Shown: positions 1-5,797 of the stretch, in pieces
How positions within the stretch are numbered: position 1 is the stretch's first letter
How the letters are laid out: each line of letters starts with the position of its first letter
DNA from: Eubacteriales bacterium
Lineage (GTDB): Bacteria; Bacillota; Clostridia; Oscillospirales; Acutalibacteraceae
NCBI GenBank assembly: GCA_030529125.1
Contig: JAUMXP010000071.1
Coordinates: 1-8,411 of the forward strand
Direction of reading: 5' to 3'
Length of the DNA stretch: 8,411 bases
The notes under the pieces: generated by a model
Told to the model about the DNA's origin: nothing
Seen by the model: only the letters and a program-made list of their open reading frames with translations
The model's database searches: none
Translations under genes and position numbers: made by a program

Positions 1-398
1 CGTGCGAAACGAATATCGTTGGAAATAAGTTGGTAATGAATCAAGATGATTGTTTTCTTATTTATGATATTGTAGAAAAGCAATTATCGAATGTACCAAT
101 TTCATTACCTGTTACAAAAGAAAAGAACATAAACTACTCGATACGTAGTTTTATTTGTAGTGACGAGAGTATTTATTATTCAATGTATGCTTTAGAATAT
201 AACGGTTCTTTGTCATGGACTGTGGATTCGGATGCAAATGGATTGTATTGTATAGATTTAAGTACAATGAAAGAGTTGAAAATTACATCTAACATATATT
301 CGCAACTATATTTGTTTGAGGATAAGTTAATAGGCGAAAGAGAAGAAGAGGTGTATTCGATTGATACGATTACAGGACAAGAAAGTTGTATAAAATAA
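1..398 (+). CDS. 3' end of a beta-propeller-like protein (5' truncated by window edge)
   Basis: The reading frame is open from the first bases of the window (codons in phase from position 3) to the TAA at 396-398, giving 131 visible residues; the start lies upstream. A TTG at 30 has no ribosome binding site and is not a start. The visible part shows three imperfect repeats, each with a hydrophobic strand followed by a short 'Y-x-D/I-D-x-x-T' type turn (for example LIYDIVEK, LYCIDLSTMK, VYSIDTITGQ). This is the look of WD40/PQQ/DUF5050-like beta-propeller blades. Such domains in Clostridia are often found in secreted lipoproteins, but the N-terminus that would show a signal peptide is missing. 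No catalytic motif is visible. The gene ends 22 bases before a strong terminator and is convergent with the radical SAM gene. The fold call is a pattern-based inference; the function is unknown. Confidence 0.6.
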   Translation, partial: CETNIVGNKLVMNQDDCFLIYDIVEKQLSNVPISLPVTKEKNINYSIRSFICSDESIYYSMYALEYNGSLSWTVDSDANGLYCIDLSTMKELKITSNIYSQLYLFEDKLIGEREEEVYSIDTITGQESCIK

Positions 399-420
399 AC
401 GAACAATAAGATTTTATAGA

Positions 421-454
421 AAAAGCAGAAGCGTTATTATGCGCTTCTGCTTTT
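421..454. terminator. bidirectional intrinsic terminator between convergent genes
   Basis: A perfect 13-bp inverted repeat (AAAAGCAGAAGCG at 421-433, CGCTTCTGCTTTT at 442-454) encloses an 8-base loop. The A-run on the left arm and the T-run on the right arm supply a U-tract for transcripts from either strand, and the plus direction continues with ACTTTT. It lies 22 bases after the stop of the upstream plus-strand gene and 14 bases beyond the stop of the minus-strand radical SAM gene, so it can end both. Confidence 0.9.
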
Positions 455-468
455 ACTTTTGATTTCTA

Positions 469-1335
469 TTAATAATCCCATTGCGGGATGTATGCTTCGT
501 CGGCTGATTCCAGCTCTTGTGCAAAGCCGTCGATATCGAGCGCGATGAGCTCACTTAGCACTTTGTCGTACTCTCGTGATGTGATTTTTCTGTTTATATC
601 TGAGTGTTCGTTTGCTTTTGCGTACGGGGTGTACTGACCCATAAGGCTGAGTAGCACATTGTCACCAAAATGCTCTTTGATAAGTCGTAGCACACCGATG
701 CTGTTTTTAGTATGATTCGGCAGTACCAGATGCCTGATGATAACACCTTTTTGTATGATACCATTATCATCAAAGGTGAGCGTTGGGCATTGGTTGAGCA
801 TTTCTTTTATTGCGTTTATTGCTGTAACGCTGTAATTGTCGCAGTTAGAAAGTCGCTTTGCCAGAGTGTCGTCGCTGTACTTGAAGTCAGGGAGATATAC
901 ATCGATATATCCGCTGAGCTTTTTGAGTGTTTCTGTAGTTTCAAAACCGGAGTTGTTATAGATCAAAGGTACTTTTGGTTTATATATATCTAGTGTTTCA
1001 ATCAGCTTGTCGACATATTGTGTAGCTGATACGAATTCGATAGTATGTACACCGCTTAGTTCAAGTTCCCTGAGCTTTTCAGATAATTCTGTTGGAGAAA
1101 TAAACTTACCATTATTTTCGCTGGAAATCTCGTAGTTCTGACAGTATACGCATTTAAGCGTGCAACCTGAAAAGAACACAGCACCGCAACCTTTGTCACC
1201 GCTGATGCACGGTTCTTCCCAGTAGTGCGGAGCAATGCGCGCTACTTTCATCTCATCAGTACATCGGCAAAAGCCAGAACCTTCAGTCTTAGTACGCTCT
1301 ATATTGCATTGTCGCGGACATAAATTACATATCAT
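469..1335 (-). CDS. PflX-type radical SAM protein (pyruvate formate-lyase activase-like)
   Basis: This is a 288-aa cytoplasmic iron-sulfur protein. The radical SAM cluster motif CxxxCxxC is intact at C58/C62/C65 (GCTLKCVYCQN), the site that binds a 4Fe-4S cluster and S-adenosylmethionine. An N-terminal Cys set (C3, C6, C10, C23, with C25, C43 and C50 nearby) is typical of the PflX/COG1313 family and may bind a second metal site. Later family blocks are also visible: YNNSGFE near 126-132, YLPDFKY near 147-153, RHLVLP at 201-206, LMGQYTP at 231-237, and a C-terminal YIPQWD. The length is normal for the family. The family resembles pyruvate formate-lyase activating enzymes, but no glycyl radical enzyme is nearby and the true substrate of PflX proteins is not established. 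The ATG at 1335 has only a weak ribosome binding site (GGTGA, 4 bases upstream), which fits read-through from the upstream small gene 35 bases away. The block usually read as FVTPTHY is FVSATQY here. Confidence 0.88.
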   Translation of the reverse strand: MICNLCPRQCNIERTKTEGSGFCRCTDEMKVARIAPHYWEEPCISGDKGCGAVFFSGCTLKCVYCQNYEISSENNGKFISPTELSEKLRELELSGVHTIEFVSATQYVDKLIETLDIYKPKVPLIYNNSGFETTETLKKLSGYIDVYLPDFKYSDDTLAKRLSNCDNYSVTAINAIKEMLNQCPTLTFDDNGIIQKGVIIRHLVLPNHTKNSIGVLRLIKEHFGDNVLLSLMGQYTPYAKANEHSDINRKITSREYDKVLSELIALDIDGFAQELESADEAYIPQWDY

Positions 1336-1370
1336 AGTATCACCGAACTAATTCTATCACATCCTGGTAC

Positions 1371-1604
1371 TTAGTCAATAGACAGGTCGTACAGATAGTC
1401 CTCGATTATTTCTGATAAGTGACACAAACTAAGATCGTGTTTATTTAGTTTTTCAATGAGTTTTTCTACCGCAATTTTGTCCACTGATATATCATGAACA
1501 GATTTTATGAGTTTGTTATTATCATAGACACTTATGCCGTAGGTGGAGTGATAATAACAATAATCACAGCAAGTGTCGGATTTAATTAATTTGTATTCTA
1601 CCAT
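1371..1604 (-). CDS. small DUF6514-like protein
   Basis: This 77-aa protein has no signal peptide or membrane segment. The pattern TYGISVYD (21-28), then VHDIS (36-40), then a helical LIEKLNKHDLS with HLSEIIEDYL (62-71) matches what I recall of the DUF6514 family of Firmicutes (YGI ... DIS ... LS..HL.D.IEDFL). The family has no known function. A cysteine cluster (C12, C13, C16) precedes the YGI block, with another Cys at 61; a metal site is possible but not shown. The ATG at 1604 is backed by GAGG at 1611-1614, six bases upstream, and by a good promoter. It is the first gene of a probable two-gene unit with the radical SAM gene, 35 bases apart. The coding call is firm; the family assignment is from memory of the motif and is moderate. 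Confidence 0.72.
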   Translation of the reverse strand: MVEYKLIKSDTCCDYCYYHSTYGISVYDNNKLIKSVHDISVDKIAVEKLIEKLNKHDLSLCHLSEIIEDYLYDLSID

Positions 1605-1620
1605 TGTAAACCTCGCGCTT

Positions 1621-1641
1621 GTGACGAAACGTCACTGTGAC
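1621..1641. promoter_or_regulatory. alternating GTGAC/GTCAC repeats at the minus-strand start point (possible operator)
   Basis: GTGACG (1621-1626) and CGTCAC (1630-1635) form a perfect 6-bp inverted repeat around AAA. A further GTGAC at 1637-1641 forms a second perfect inverted repeat, GTCAC-T-GTGAC, with the middle element. The cluster begins next to the -10 box of the minus-strand promoter and covers about +1 to +15 of its transcript. A repressor site or a 5'-UTR hairpin would both fit. Confidence 0.4.
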
Positions 1642-1670
1642 ATTTTATCACTTAATGTTTCGTATATCAA
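1642..1670 (-). promoter_or_regulatory. sigma-A-type promoter for the DUF6514-like / radical SAM pair
   Basis: On the minus strand, TTGATA (complement of 1665-1670) and TAAAAT (complement of 1642-1647) are separated by exactly 17 bases (1648-1664). Each box differs from the TTGACA/TATAAT consensus at few positions. The start point would be near 1635, giving a leader of about 30 bases before the ATG at 1604. Confidence 0.7.
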
Positions 1671-1685
1671 GCGTTTTGACACAAC

Positions 1686-1701
1686 TGTAACTTAAGTTAC
1701 A
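1686..1701. promoter_or_regulatory. perfect 16-bp palindrome, operator-like
   Basis: TGTAACTTAAGTTACA is perfectly self-complementary over 16 bases. Its half-sites TGTAAC-N4-GTTACA have the geometry used by dimeric helix-turn-helix regulators, including some CRP/FNR-type proteins. Its centre is about 58 bases upstream of the inferred minus-strand start point, a position typical for an activator. It lies more than 100 bases from the plus-strand promoter. The bound protein is unknown. Confidence 0.45.
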
Positions 1702-1771
1702 AAAGATTACTAAAGGCGACAAAATCCACTCGAATAAATCGACAAAATGAAAGAAAATAAGTGGTTTTTTA

Positions 1772-1800
1772 TTGAAATATGAATATCTATATGTTACATT
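1772..1800 (+). promoter_or_regulatory. probable promoter of the ABC transporter operon
   Basis: TTGAAA (1772-1777), a 17-base spacer, and TACATT (1795-1800) preceded by TGT (1792-1794), an extended -10 element. The -10 box matches four of six consensus bases and the flanks are very AT-rich, which makes exact placement less certain. The start point would be near 1807, leaving a leader of about 36 bases before the ATG at 1843. Confidence 0.5.
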
Positions 1801-1832
1801 ATATATGTATTTATATATAGAGTTATTTTTTT

Positions 1833-1836
1833 GAGG
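1833..1836 (+). promoter_or_regulatory. ribosome binding site fixing the ATPase start at 1843
   Basis: GAGG lies six bases before the ATG at 1843. An in-frame TTG at 1831 overlaps this Shine-Dalgarno sequence and has none of its own, so 1843 is the start and the four residues before it are not translated. Confidence 0.8.
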
Positions 1837-1842
1837 TATAAA

Positions 1843-2859
1843 ATGATTTATGTAAATGATTTAAGAAAAGAATTTAAAAAGGCTGTGAAAGAGCCTGGTT
1901 TGAAGGGTAGTATAAAAGCCCTTTTCAAACCTAAAAACGAGATTGTCACTGCGGTTGACGGTATTTCTTTTCATGTACCTAAGGGCGAGATTTTAGGCTT
2001 TATCGGACCTAATGGTGCAGGTAAATCTACAGTGATTAAGATGCTCACAGGTATTCTCACACCAACTTCGGGTACTTGCGAGATAAACGGATATATTCCG
2101 CAGAAAGATCGCCAGAAATACGTAAAAGAAATCGGCGTAGTTTTTGGTCAGCGTACTCAGCTGTGGTGGGATTTAGCGTTAAGAGAGACATACTTGGTTT
2201 TGAAAGAAATATATAATGTTCCTGACGATGAATTTAAGAAACGTATGGCTTTTCTGAATGAGGTACTAGAGCTTGATGAGTTTATCACAAGCCCTGTTCG
2301 TACATTATCACTTGGTCAGCGTATGCGTGCGGATATTGCAGCGTCACTGTTGCATAATCCTAAGGTACTGTTCTTGGATGAGCCTACTATTGGTCTTGAC
2401 GTTGTTGTTAAAGAAAATATCCGAAACGCAATCAAGAAGATTAACGCTGAAGAGGGCACAACTGTAATTTTGACTACACACGATTTAGCTGATATTGAGC
2501 TTTTGTGCAATCGTATTGTTATGATTGATAAAGGCAAAAAGGTTTTTGATGGCCAGATAAGTGAGCTCAAACATGAATTTGGCAATATGCGCGAACTCGT
2601 CTTCGAGCTTAGTAAAGCTGATGATTTAAAGAAGCTCAATTACTTAGAAGATCTGAGTCTTAACGCTGATGATCTGCAACTTGAGAATAAGAATATGACT
2701 GTATCAGTTAGATTCAACAGCAATAATGTTCCTGTTGAAAAAATGCTTTCATATACTCTGTCTAAGGTGCACGTTAAAGATATTAATCTAAAAGATGCTG
2801 ATATCGAAGAGATTATCCGCAGATTATACAGACAGGAAGTGAGTATAGATGAAGTTTAG
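1843..2859 (+). CDS. ABC-2 type transporter ATP-binding protein (COG4586-like)
   Basis: This 338-aa soluble ATPase would power the two membrane proteins encoded next to it, acting at the inner face of the membrane. Walker A GPNGAGKST is at 55-63, the Q-loop lies in GQRTQLWWDL (Q103), the ABC signature LSLGQ is at 155-159, Walker B LFLDE at 176-180 is followed by PTIGLD, and the switch histidine is H213 in TTHD. The GQRTQLWWD block is a hallmark of the ATPase subfamily that pairs with two DUF990 permeases. Members of this subfamily include a cyanobacterial methyl viologen exporter, so export is more likely than import. Residues about 240-338 form the C-terminal extension usual for this group. 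All catalytic residues are present. The stop overlaps the next gene by 11 bases, which indicates translational coupling. The substrate cannot be read from the sequence. Confidence 0.92.
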   Translation: MIYVNDLRKEFKKAVKEPGLKGSIKALFKPKNEIVTAVDGISFHVPKGEILGFIGPNGAGKSTVIKMLTGILTPTSGTCEINGYIPQKDRQKYVKEIGVVFGQRTQLWWDLALRETYLVLKEIYNVPDDEFKKRMAFLNEVLELDEFITSPVRTLSLGQRMRADIAASLLHNPKVLFLDEPTIGLDVVVKENIRNAIKKINAEEGTTVILTTHDLADIELLCNRIVMIDKGKKVFDGQISELKHEFGNMRELVFELSKADDLKKLNYLEDLSLNADDLQLENKNMTVSVRFNSNNVPVEKMLSYTLSKVHVKDINLKDADIEEIIRRLYRQEVSIDEV

Positions 2860-3667
2860 AAAATTTATACGCACATATCGTCCGTTTACTCGCGCGGGTA
2901 TGCTTGAGTCTGTGGCATATAGAGCTAATTTCATCTGCTTCCTGCTTGGTGAGATTATGTCTTGTTTTATTATGTTCTTTGTGTGGAGAGCTGTTTTTAA
3001 CGAAACGCAGGTGTTCAGTGGCTTTACGATGGAAGATATGGTAGTGTATCTGTTTATCACATTTTTGACAGGATACCTCACTTATTCTGACGGCACCTAC
3101 GCTATTGCTACTGAAATCCGTGACGGATCTATCGCGATGAGAATGATCAAGCCTTGTTCTTTTGATATGTGCTTTTTGTTCCAGGAATTAGGCAACAAAA
3201 TATTCAATGTGCTGGTTATTTTTGTGCCGATTACTGCAGGTGTAGAGATATATCGCTATGTCATCACAGGTGAGTGGCAGTTTAATATTGCTTACTTCCT
3301 TTTGTATATTGTCAGTTTGATTTTAGCTTACCTGATTTCTTTCTACTTCAATGTCAGCTACGGATTTATGGCGTTTTATCTGAAGAACCTGTGGGGTGCA
3401 GATATTCTCAAGGAAGTTATCGTGAACTTCTTATCCGGTGCTACTATTCCACTTGCGTTTATGCCGGCTTTTCTCGAAACAGCGCTCAACATCCTGCCGT
3501 TTTCATCGTTATCATACACCCCTGTTATGATATATATGGGAATGTACTCGCCGTCAGAAATCGTGTACAGGATGCTGTTTCAGGTGTTCTGGCTTGCTGC
3601 GATGATACTTCTTTCAAAGCTTGTATGGAAACACGCAGTCAAGCGCCTGTGTTCACAAGGAGGTTGA
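2849..3667 (+). CDS. ABC-2 family permease, ABC2_membrane_6/DUF990 type, first subunit (COG4587-like)
   Basis: This is a 272-aa integral membrane protein with about six predicted membrane segments (roughly 26-46, 63-80, 118-140, 147-170, 192-212 and 240-260). Family features are the EIRDGSIAMRMIKPCSF block (89-105), probably a cytoplasmic coupling region for the ATPase, the SGATIPLAFMP segment (196-206) followed by LPFSS (216-220), and the C-terminal AVKRLCSQGG. The N-terminal 'R-F-x-Y-R' amphipathic stretch is also usual. It would form half of a heterodimeric membrane channel with the next gene product. The ATG at 2849 lies inside the end of the ATPase gene (11-base overlap), with AGGAAG at 2834-2839 serving as a somewhat distant ribosome binding site. 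Nothing is truncated. Confidence 0.88.
   Translation: MKFRKFIRTYRPFTRAGMLESVAYRANFICFLLGEIMSCFIMFFVWRAVFNETQVFSGFTMEDMVVYLFITFLTGYLTYSDGTYAIATEIRDGSIAMRMIKPCSFDMCFLFQELGNKIFNVLVIFVPITAGVEIYRYVITGEWQFNIAYFLLYIVSLILAYLISFYFNVSYGFMAFYLKNLWGADILKEVIVNFLSGATIPLAFMPAFLETALNILPFSSLSYTPVMIYMGMYSPSEIVYRMLFQVFWLAAMILLSKLVWKHAVKRLCSQGG
3657..3663 (+). promoter_or_regulatory. consensus ribosome binding site fixing the second permease start at 3672
   Basis: AAGGAGG, a full Shine-Dalgarno match, lies eight bases before the ATG at 3672 and inside the last codons of the preceding permease gene. A longer in-frame reading from 3621 would add 17 polar residues inside the upstream gene without a binding site, so it is rejected. 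Confidence 0.9.
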
Positions 3668-3671
3668 TGAT

Positions 3672-4463
3672 ATGAGAAGAATGCTTAGACTTCATCGAAT
3701 CTTTGTGGCTCAGTACATGAAGAACCTTATGGAATATAAGGTTGACTTCCTTACGGGTGCTATCAGCTTTTTACTTGGACAGATTGTCCAGATTGCTACT
3801 ATTGGTATTATTTTCAGCCAGATTCCTCATCTAGATGGCTGGAGTTTTGAAGAGATTTTATTTATTTATGGCTTTTCGCTTATTCCTAAGGGTATTGACC
3901 ATCTGTTGTTTGATAACCTTTGGAGTGTGGGTTACTTTATTGTACGAAAAGGTGATTTTGATAAATATCTCACAAGACCTATTAATAGCCTATTTTATGT
4001 TATCGCAGAGAAATTCTGTGTCGATGCTTTCGGCGAATTGCTGATGGGACTTATCCTGATTGTATACAGTGTTATCATGCTTGAATTGACTATAACTTGG
4101 TACATGATCCCGCTGTTTATTGTGGCTGTATTGTTTGCTACTCTGATTTATACATCGCTGAAGATTGCAACAGCTGCTATTGCTTTTTGGACTAAGTCAT
4201 CAGGTCACATCACTCATATGGTGTATATGACTAACGATTTCTCAAAGTATCCGACAACTATTTACAATAAGGTAGTACAGACGATTATTACATACGTTAT
4301 TCCGTTTGCGTTCACGGCGTATTATCCTGCTAGCTATTTCTTAGGAGAAGGAGATCCGCTGTTTCGCATAGGAGGCACTGTTGTAGCGGCTATTGTGCTT
4401 TTCGTGATTTCTGTGCTGATATGGAATCGTGGAATCAAAGCGTATGAATCAGCAGGTAGCTGA
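3672..4463 (+). CDS. ABC-2 family permease, ABC2_membrane_6/DUF990 type, second subunit (COG3694-like)
   Basis: This 263-aa membrane protein has about six predicted membrane segments (roughly 28-50, 62-80, 120-140, 145-172, 203-220 and 234-253). Diagnostic blocks of the DUF990 family are visible: VRKGDFDKYLTRPINS (91-106), probably the cytoplasmic loop contacting the ATPase, DFSKYPTTIY (189-198), IPFAFTAYYPASYFLG (210-225), and the C-terminal GIKAYESAGS (254-263). It is clearly related to the preceding permease but not a recent duplicate. Together the three gene products make a complete ATPase plus heterodimeric permease exporter without a binding protein. It starts five bases after the previous stop, and the next gene begins 21 bases after its own stop, all in one operon. 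Confidence 0.9.
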   Translation: MRRMLRLHRIFVAQYMKNLMEYKVDFLTGAISFLLGQIVQIATIGIIFSQIPHLDGWSFEEILFIYGFSLIPKGIDHLLFDNLWSVGYFIVRKGDFDKYLTRPINSLFYVIAEKFCVDAFGELLMGLILIVYSVIMLELTITWYMIPLFIVAVLFATLIYTSLKIATAAIAFWTKSSGHITHMVYMTNDFSKYPTTIYNKVVQTIITYVIPFAFTAYYPASYFLGEGDPLFRIGGTVVAAIVLFVISVLIWNRGIKAYESAGS

Positions 4464-4484
4464 TTTGAGATTTAGGAGACGATT

Positions 4485-5582
4485 ATGAGAAACCCTTTCC
4501 TTTCGTATCTGAAAGAAGAAAAAACTGAATATCTAACTCCTGTTTGTTCGCTTAACAAGGCTGTTATGGCTAAACTGCCGATTTATGGAAGCGACGATTC
4601 GCTCGAGGGAAAGACGTTTAGGGATATTTTCTCAACAGAGCTTATAGTTAATGAAATTAAAGAGCTTTCAAAAGTATACAGCGTTGATATATCGGGCTTT
4701 GACGATTATATGTTGCCAAAAATGCTCGACCATGCCCTTATCAGCGAAGATGTTAAGTACAATCAGTTAGCGTCCAGAGTAGCGGTAAAATTTGGAGACA
4801 GACTGGGACTTTTGCTTCTTGCGTTAAAGCTGGGCGAGAAAGAAAACCGTGATGCACGTCCTGACTGGACAGATGAGCACTGGGAGTACTGGGCAGGGCT
4901 TGATACTGTCATCTTTGTTGGCGGTCTAGCAAGCTCGATGCTTGGCAGACGCTTCAAAGAACGTATTCAGCATATTTTTGATAAAGCTTCTGCTAAACCA
5001 TACAACATTATGTTGTTTGATAATGGTACCTTTGTAGGTGCTATGGGCTGCGCTCTTAAGCTAATGGACGATAACTCTACATCGCTTGTTTTTGACTTTG
5101 GTCATACCAATCTTAAAAGATGCGTTGTTACAAAAGGAATAGATGAGATTAAAGGCTTCACAGCACTCGAGAGTGTTAAATCTCTGTATGTTTCAAAAGT
5201 TGAAAATGTGCAGTCTAAATGGGAGAGTGCTCTAGCACTTCATAAGTACCTTGTTAAAACTATAGTAGATACCTATAAAAAAGAAAGTGATAGGCATAAC
5301 CTTTCAAATAGAATTATTATTAGTATAGCTAATTATAACGCTGCAGGAGTGTTGAACACTGAGCGTGGAGGTTATGCAAAACTCACTGTGCTCGGTCAGG
5401 ATTATGCAAAGATTCTCAGTGAAGATTTGTCCGGTGCGCTCCATAAACGAGTCAGAGTACAGCTTGTACATGATGGCACTGCAAACGCACTTTATTTTTC
5501 TGAAATAGAAAATTCAGTATGCATATCACTCGGAACTGCCTTTGGGGTAGGTTTTACTGATATTAATATCAATAGAATATGA
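4485..5582 (+). CDS. ASKHA-fold protein with ROK-like motifs in circularly permuted order
   Basis: This 365-aa cytoplasmic protein has no membrane segment or signal peptide. The motifs, in order, are: a helical N-terminal region (about 50-117); TVIFVGGLASSMLGRRF (141-157), like the adenosine site near the ROK C-terminus; NGTFVGAMGCALKL (180-193), like the ROK C-terminal helix; LVFDFGHTNLK (201-211), a phosphate-1 DxGxTxxK motif; VRVQLVHDGTANAL (323-336), like the ROK catalytic block with D330 as candidate base; and ISLGTAFGVGF (347-357), a phosphate-2 motif nine residues from the end. A normal ROK kinase begins with phosphate-1 and ends with the GG/GA blocks, so the order is rotated. The ROK zinc motif (GH..CxCGxxGCxE) is not visible, so sugar kinase activity is uncertain. 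The ATG at 4485 has AGGAG at 4474-4478. It is the last gene of the exporter operon. The coding call is firm; the fold is inferred from motifs. Confidence 0.85.
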   Translation: MRNPFLSYLKEEKTEYLTPVCSLNKAVMAKLPIYGSDDSLEGKTFRDIFSTELIVNEIKELSKVYSVDISGFDDYMLPKMLDHALISEDVKYNQLASRVAVKFGDRLGLLLLALKLGEKENRDARPDWTDEHWEYWAGLDTVIFVGGLASSMLGRRFKERIQHIFDKASAKPYNIMLFDNGTFVGAMGCALKLMDDNSTSLVFDFGHTNLKRCVVTKGIDEIKGFTALESVKSLYVSKVENVQSKWESALALHKYLVKTIVDTYKKESDRHNLSNRIIISIANYNAAGVLNTERGGYAKLTVLGQDYAKILSEDLSGALHKRVRVQLVHDGTANALYFSEIENSVCISLGTAFGVGFTDININRI

Positions 5583-5590
5583 TGATATAT

Positions 5591-5651
5591 AAGTTTCGTT
5601 GTTTTTGTTTTCACTTATTATGTGAAATATATTTAGCAGCGAAACTTTTTT
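5591..5651 (+). terminator. intrinsic terminator of the exporter operon, with nested hairpin
   Basis: An 11-bp stem (AAGTTTCGTTG at 5591-5601 with CAGCGAAACTT at 5637-5647, one G-U pair) is followed by a run of six T (5646-5651). Inside its loop a second 6-bp hairpin forms (TTTCAC 5609-5614 with GTGAAA 5622-5627). It begins eight bases after the stop at 5582, so it marks the end of the operon and supports that stop as genuine. Confidence 0.8.
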
Positions 5652-5684
5652 GTTATTTATATACAAATAAATGATGAAAAGATT

Positions 5685-5703
5685 GTGCAAAAAGCGTTTG
5701 TGA
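5685..5703. promoter_or_regulatory. possible LacI/CcpA-like operator upstream of the pullulanase
   Basis: The stretch GTGCAAAAAGCGTTTGTGA contains CAAA and TTTG arms around a GCG core, loosely like a catabolite-responsive or LacI-family operator. The symmetry is imperfect and it departs from the cre consensus. It sits about 50-70 bases upstream of the inferred start point. Its place before a starch-degradation gene is the main reason to list it. Confidence 0.2.
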
Positions 5704-5739
5704 AATTTTAAGTTTTCCATTTATTATTTTTATCGGGTA

Positions 5740-5748
5740 TGGTATAAT
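5740..5748 (+). promoter_or_regulatory. extended -10 promoter of the pullulanase gene
   Basis: TGG-TATAAT (5740-5748) is a perfect -10 hexamer with an upstream TG extension. At 17 bases upstream the -35 region reads TTTATT, a weak match, which is usual for extended -10 promoters. The start point would be near 5755 and the leader about 43 bases. An AGAGG ribosome binding site (5786-5790) lies seven bases before the ATG. Confidence 0.72.
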
Positions 5749-5797
5749 GTGTACAACTGAAATTATGCGGTTAATTTTTAGAAAGAGAGGAATTTTA

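Noticed and set aside
712..993. 93-codon open frame on the plus strand
   Set aside because: It is antisense to the well-supported radical SAM gene, with no ribosome binding site or recognisable product.
1686..1701. BirA (biotin repressor) operator
   Set aside because: The half-sites resemble TTGTAAC/GTTACAA, but BirA sites have a long spacer of about 14-16 bases and no biotin gene is nearby.
1727..1766. Terminator formed by CCACT and AGTGG before a T-run
   Set aside because: Only five base pairs close a loop of about 30 bases, and no gene ends nearby on that strand.
1831..1842. TTG start extending the ATPase by four residues
   Set aside because: The TTG overlaps the GAGG ribosome binding site of the ATG at 1843 and has no upstream site of its own.
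2316..2639. 107-codon open frame on the minus strand
   Set aside because: It lies opposite the conserved signature and Walker B region of the ATPase and has low-complexity Ser/Leu-rich composition typical of a shadow frame.
3621..3671. Upstream start for the second permease
   Set aside because: It lies within the preceding gene without a ribosome binding site, while AAGGAGG directs initiation at 3672.
5560..5590. Frameshift or premature stop truncating the ASKHA-like protein soon after its phosphate-2 motif
   Set aside because: A terminator begins eight bases after the stop, and the adenosine-site and C-terminal helix blocks missing downstream are found at residues 141-193, so the short end is explained by permutation.
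5526..5720. 64-codon open frame on the minus strand
   Set aside because: It runs through the terminator hairpin and the end of the preceding gene and looks like AT-rich noise.
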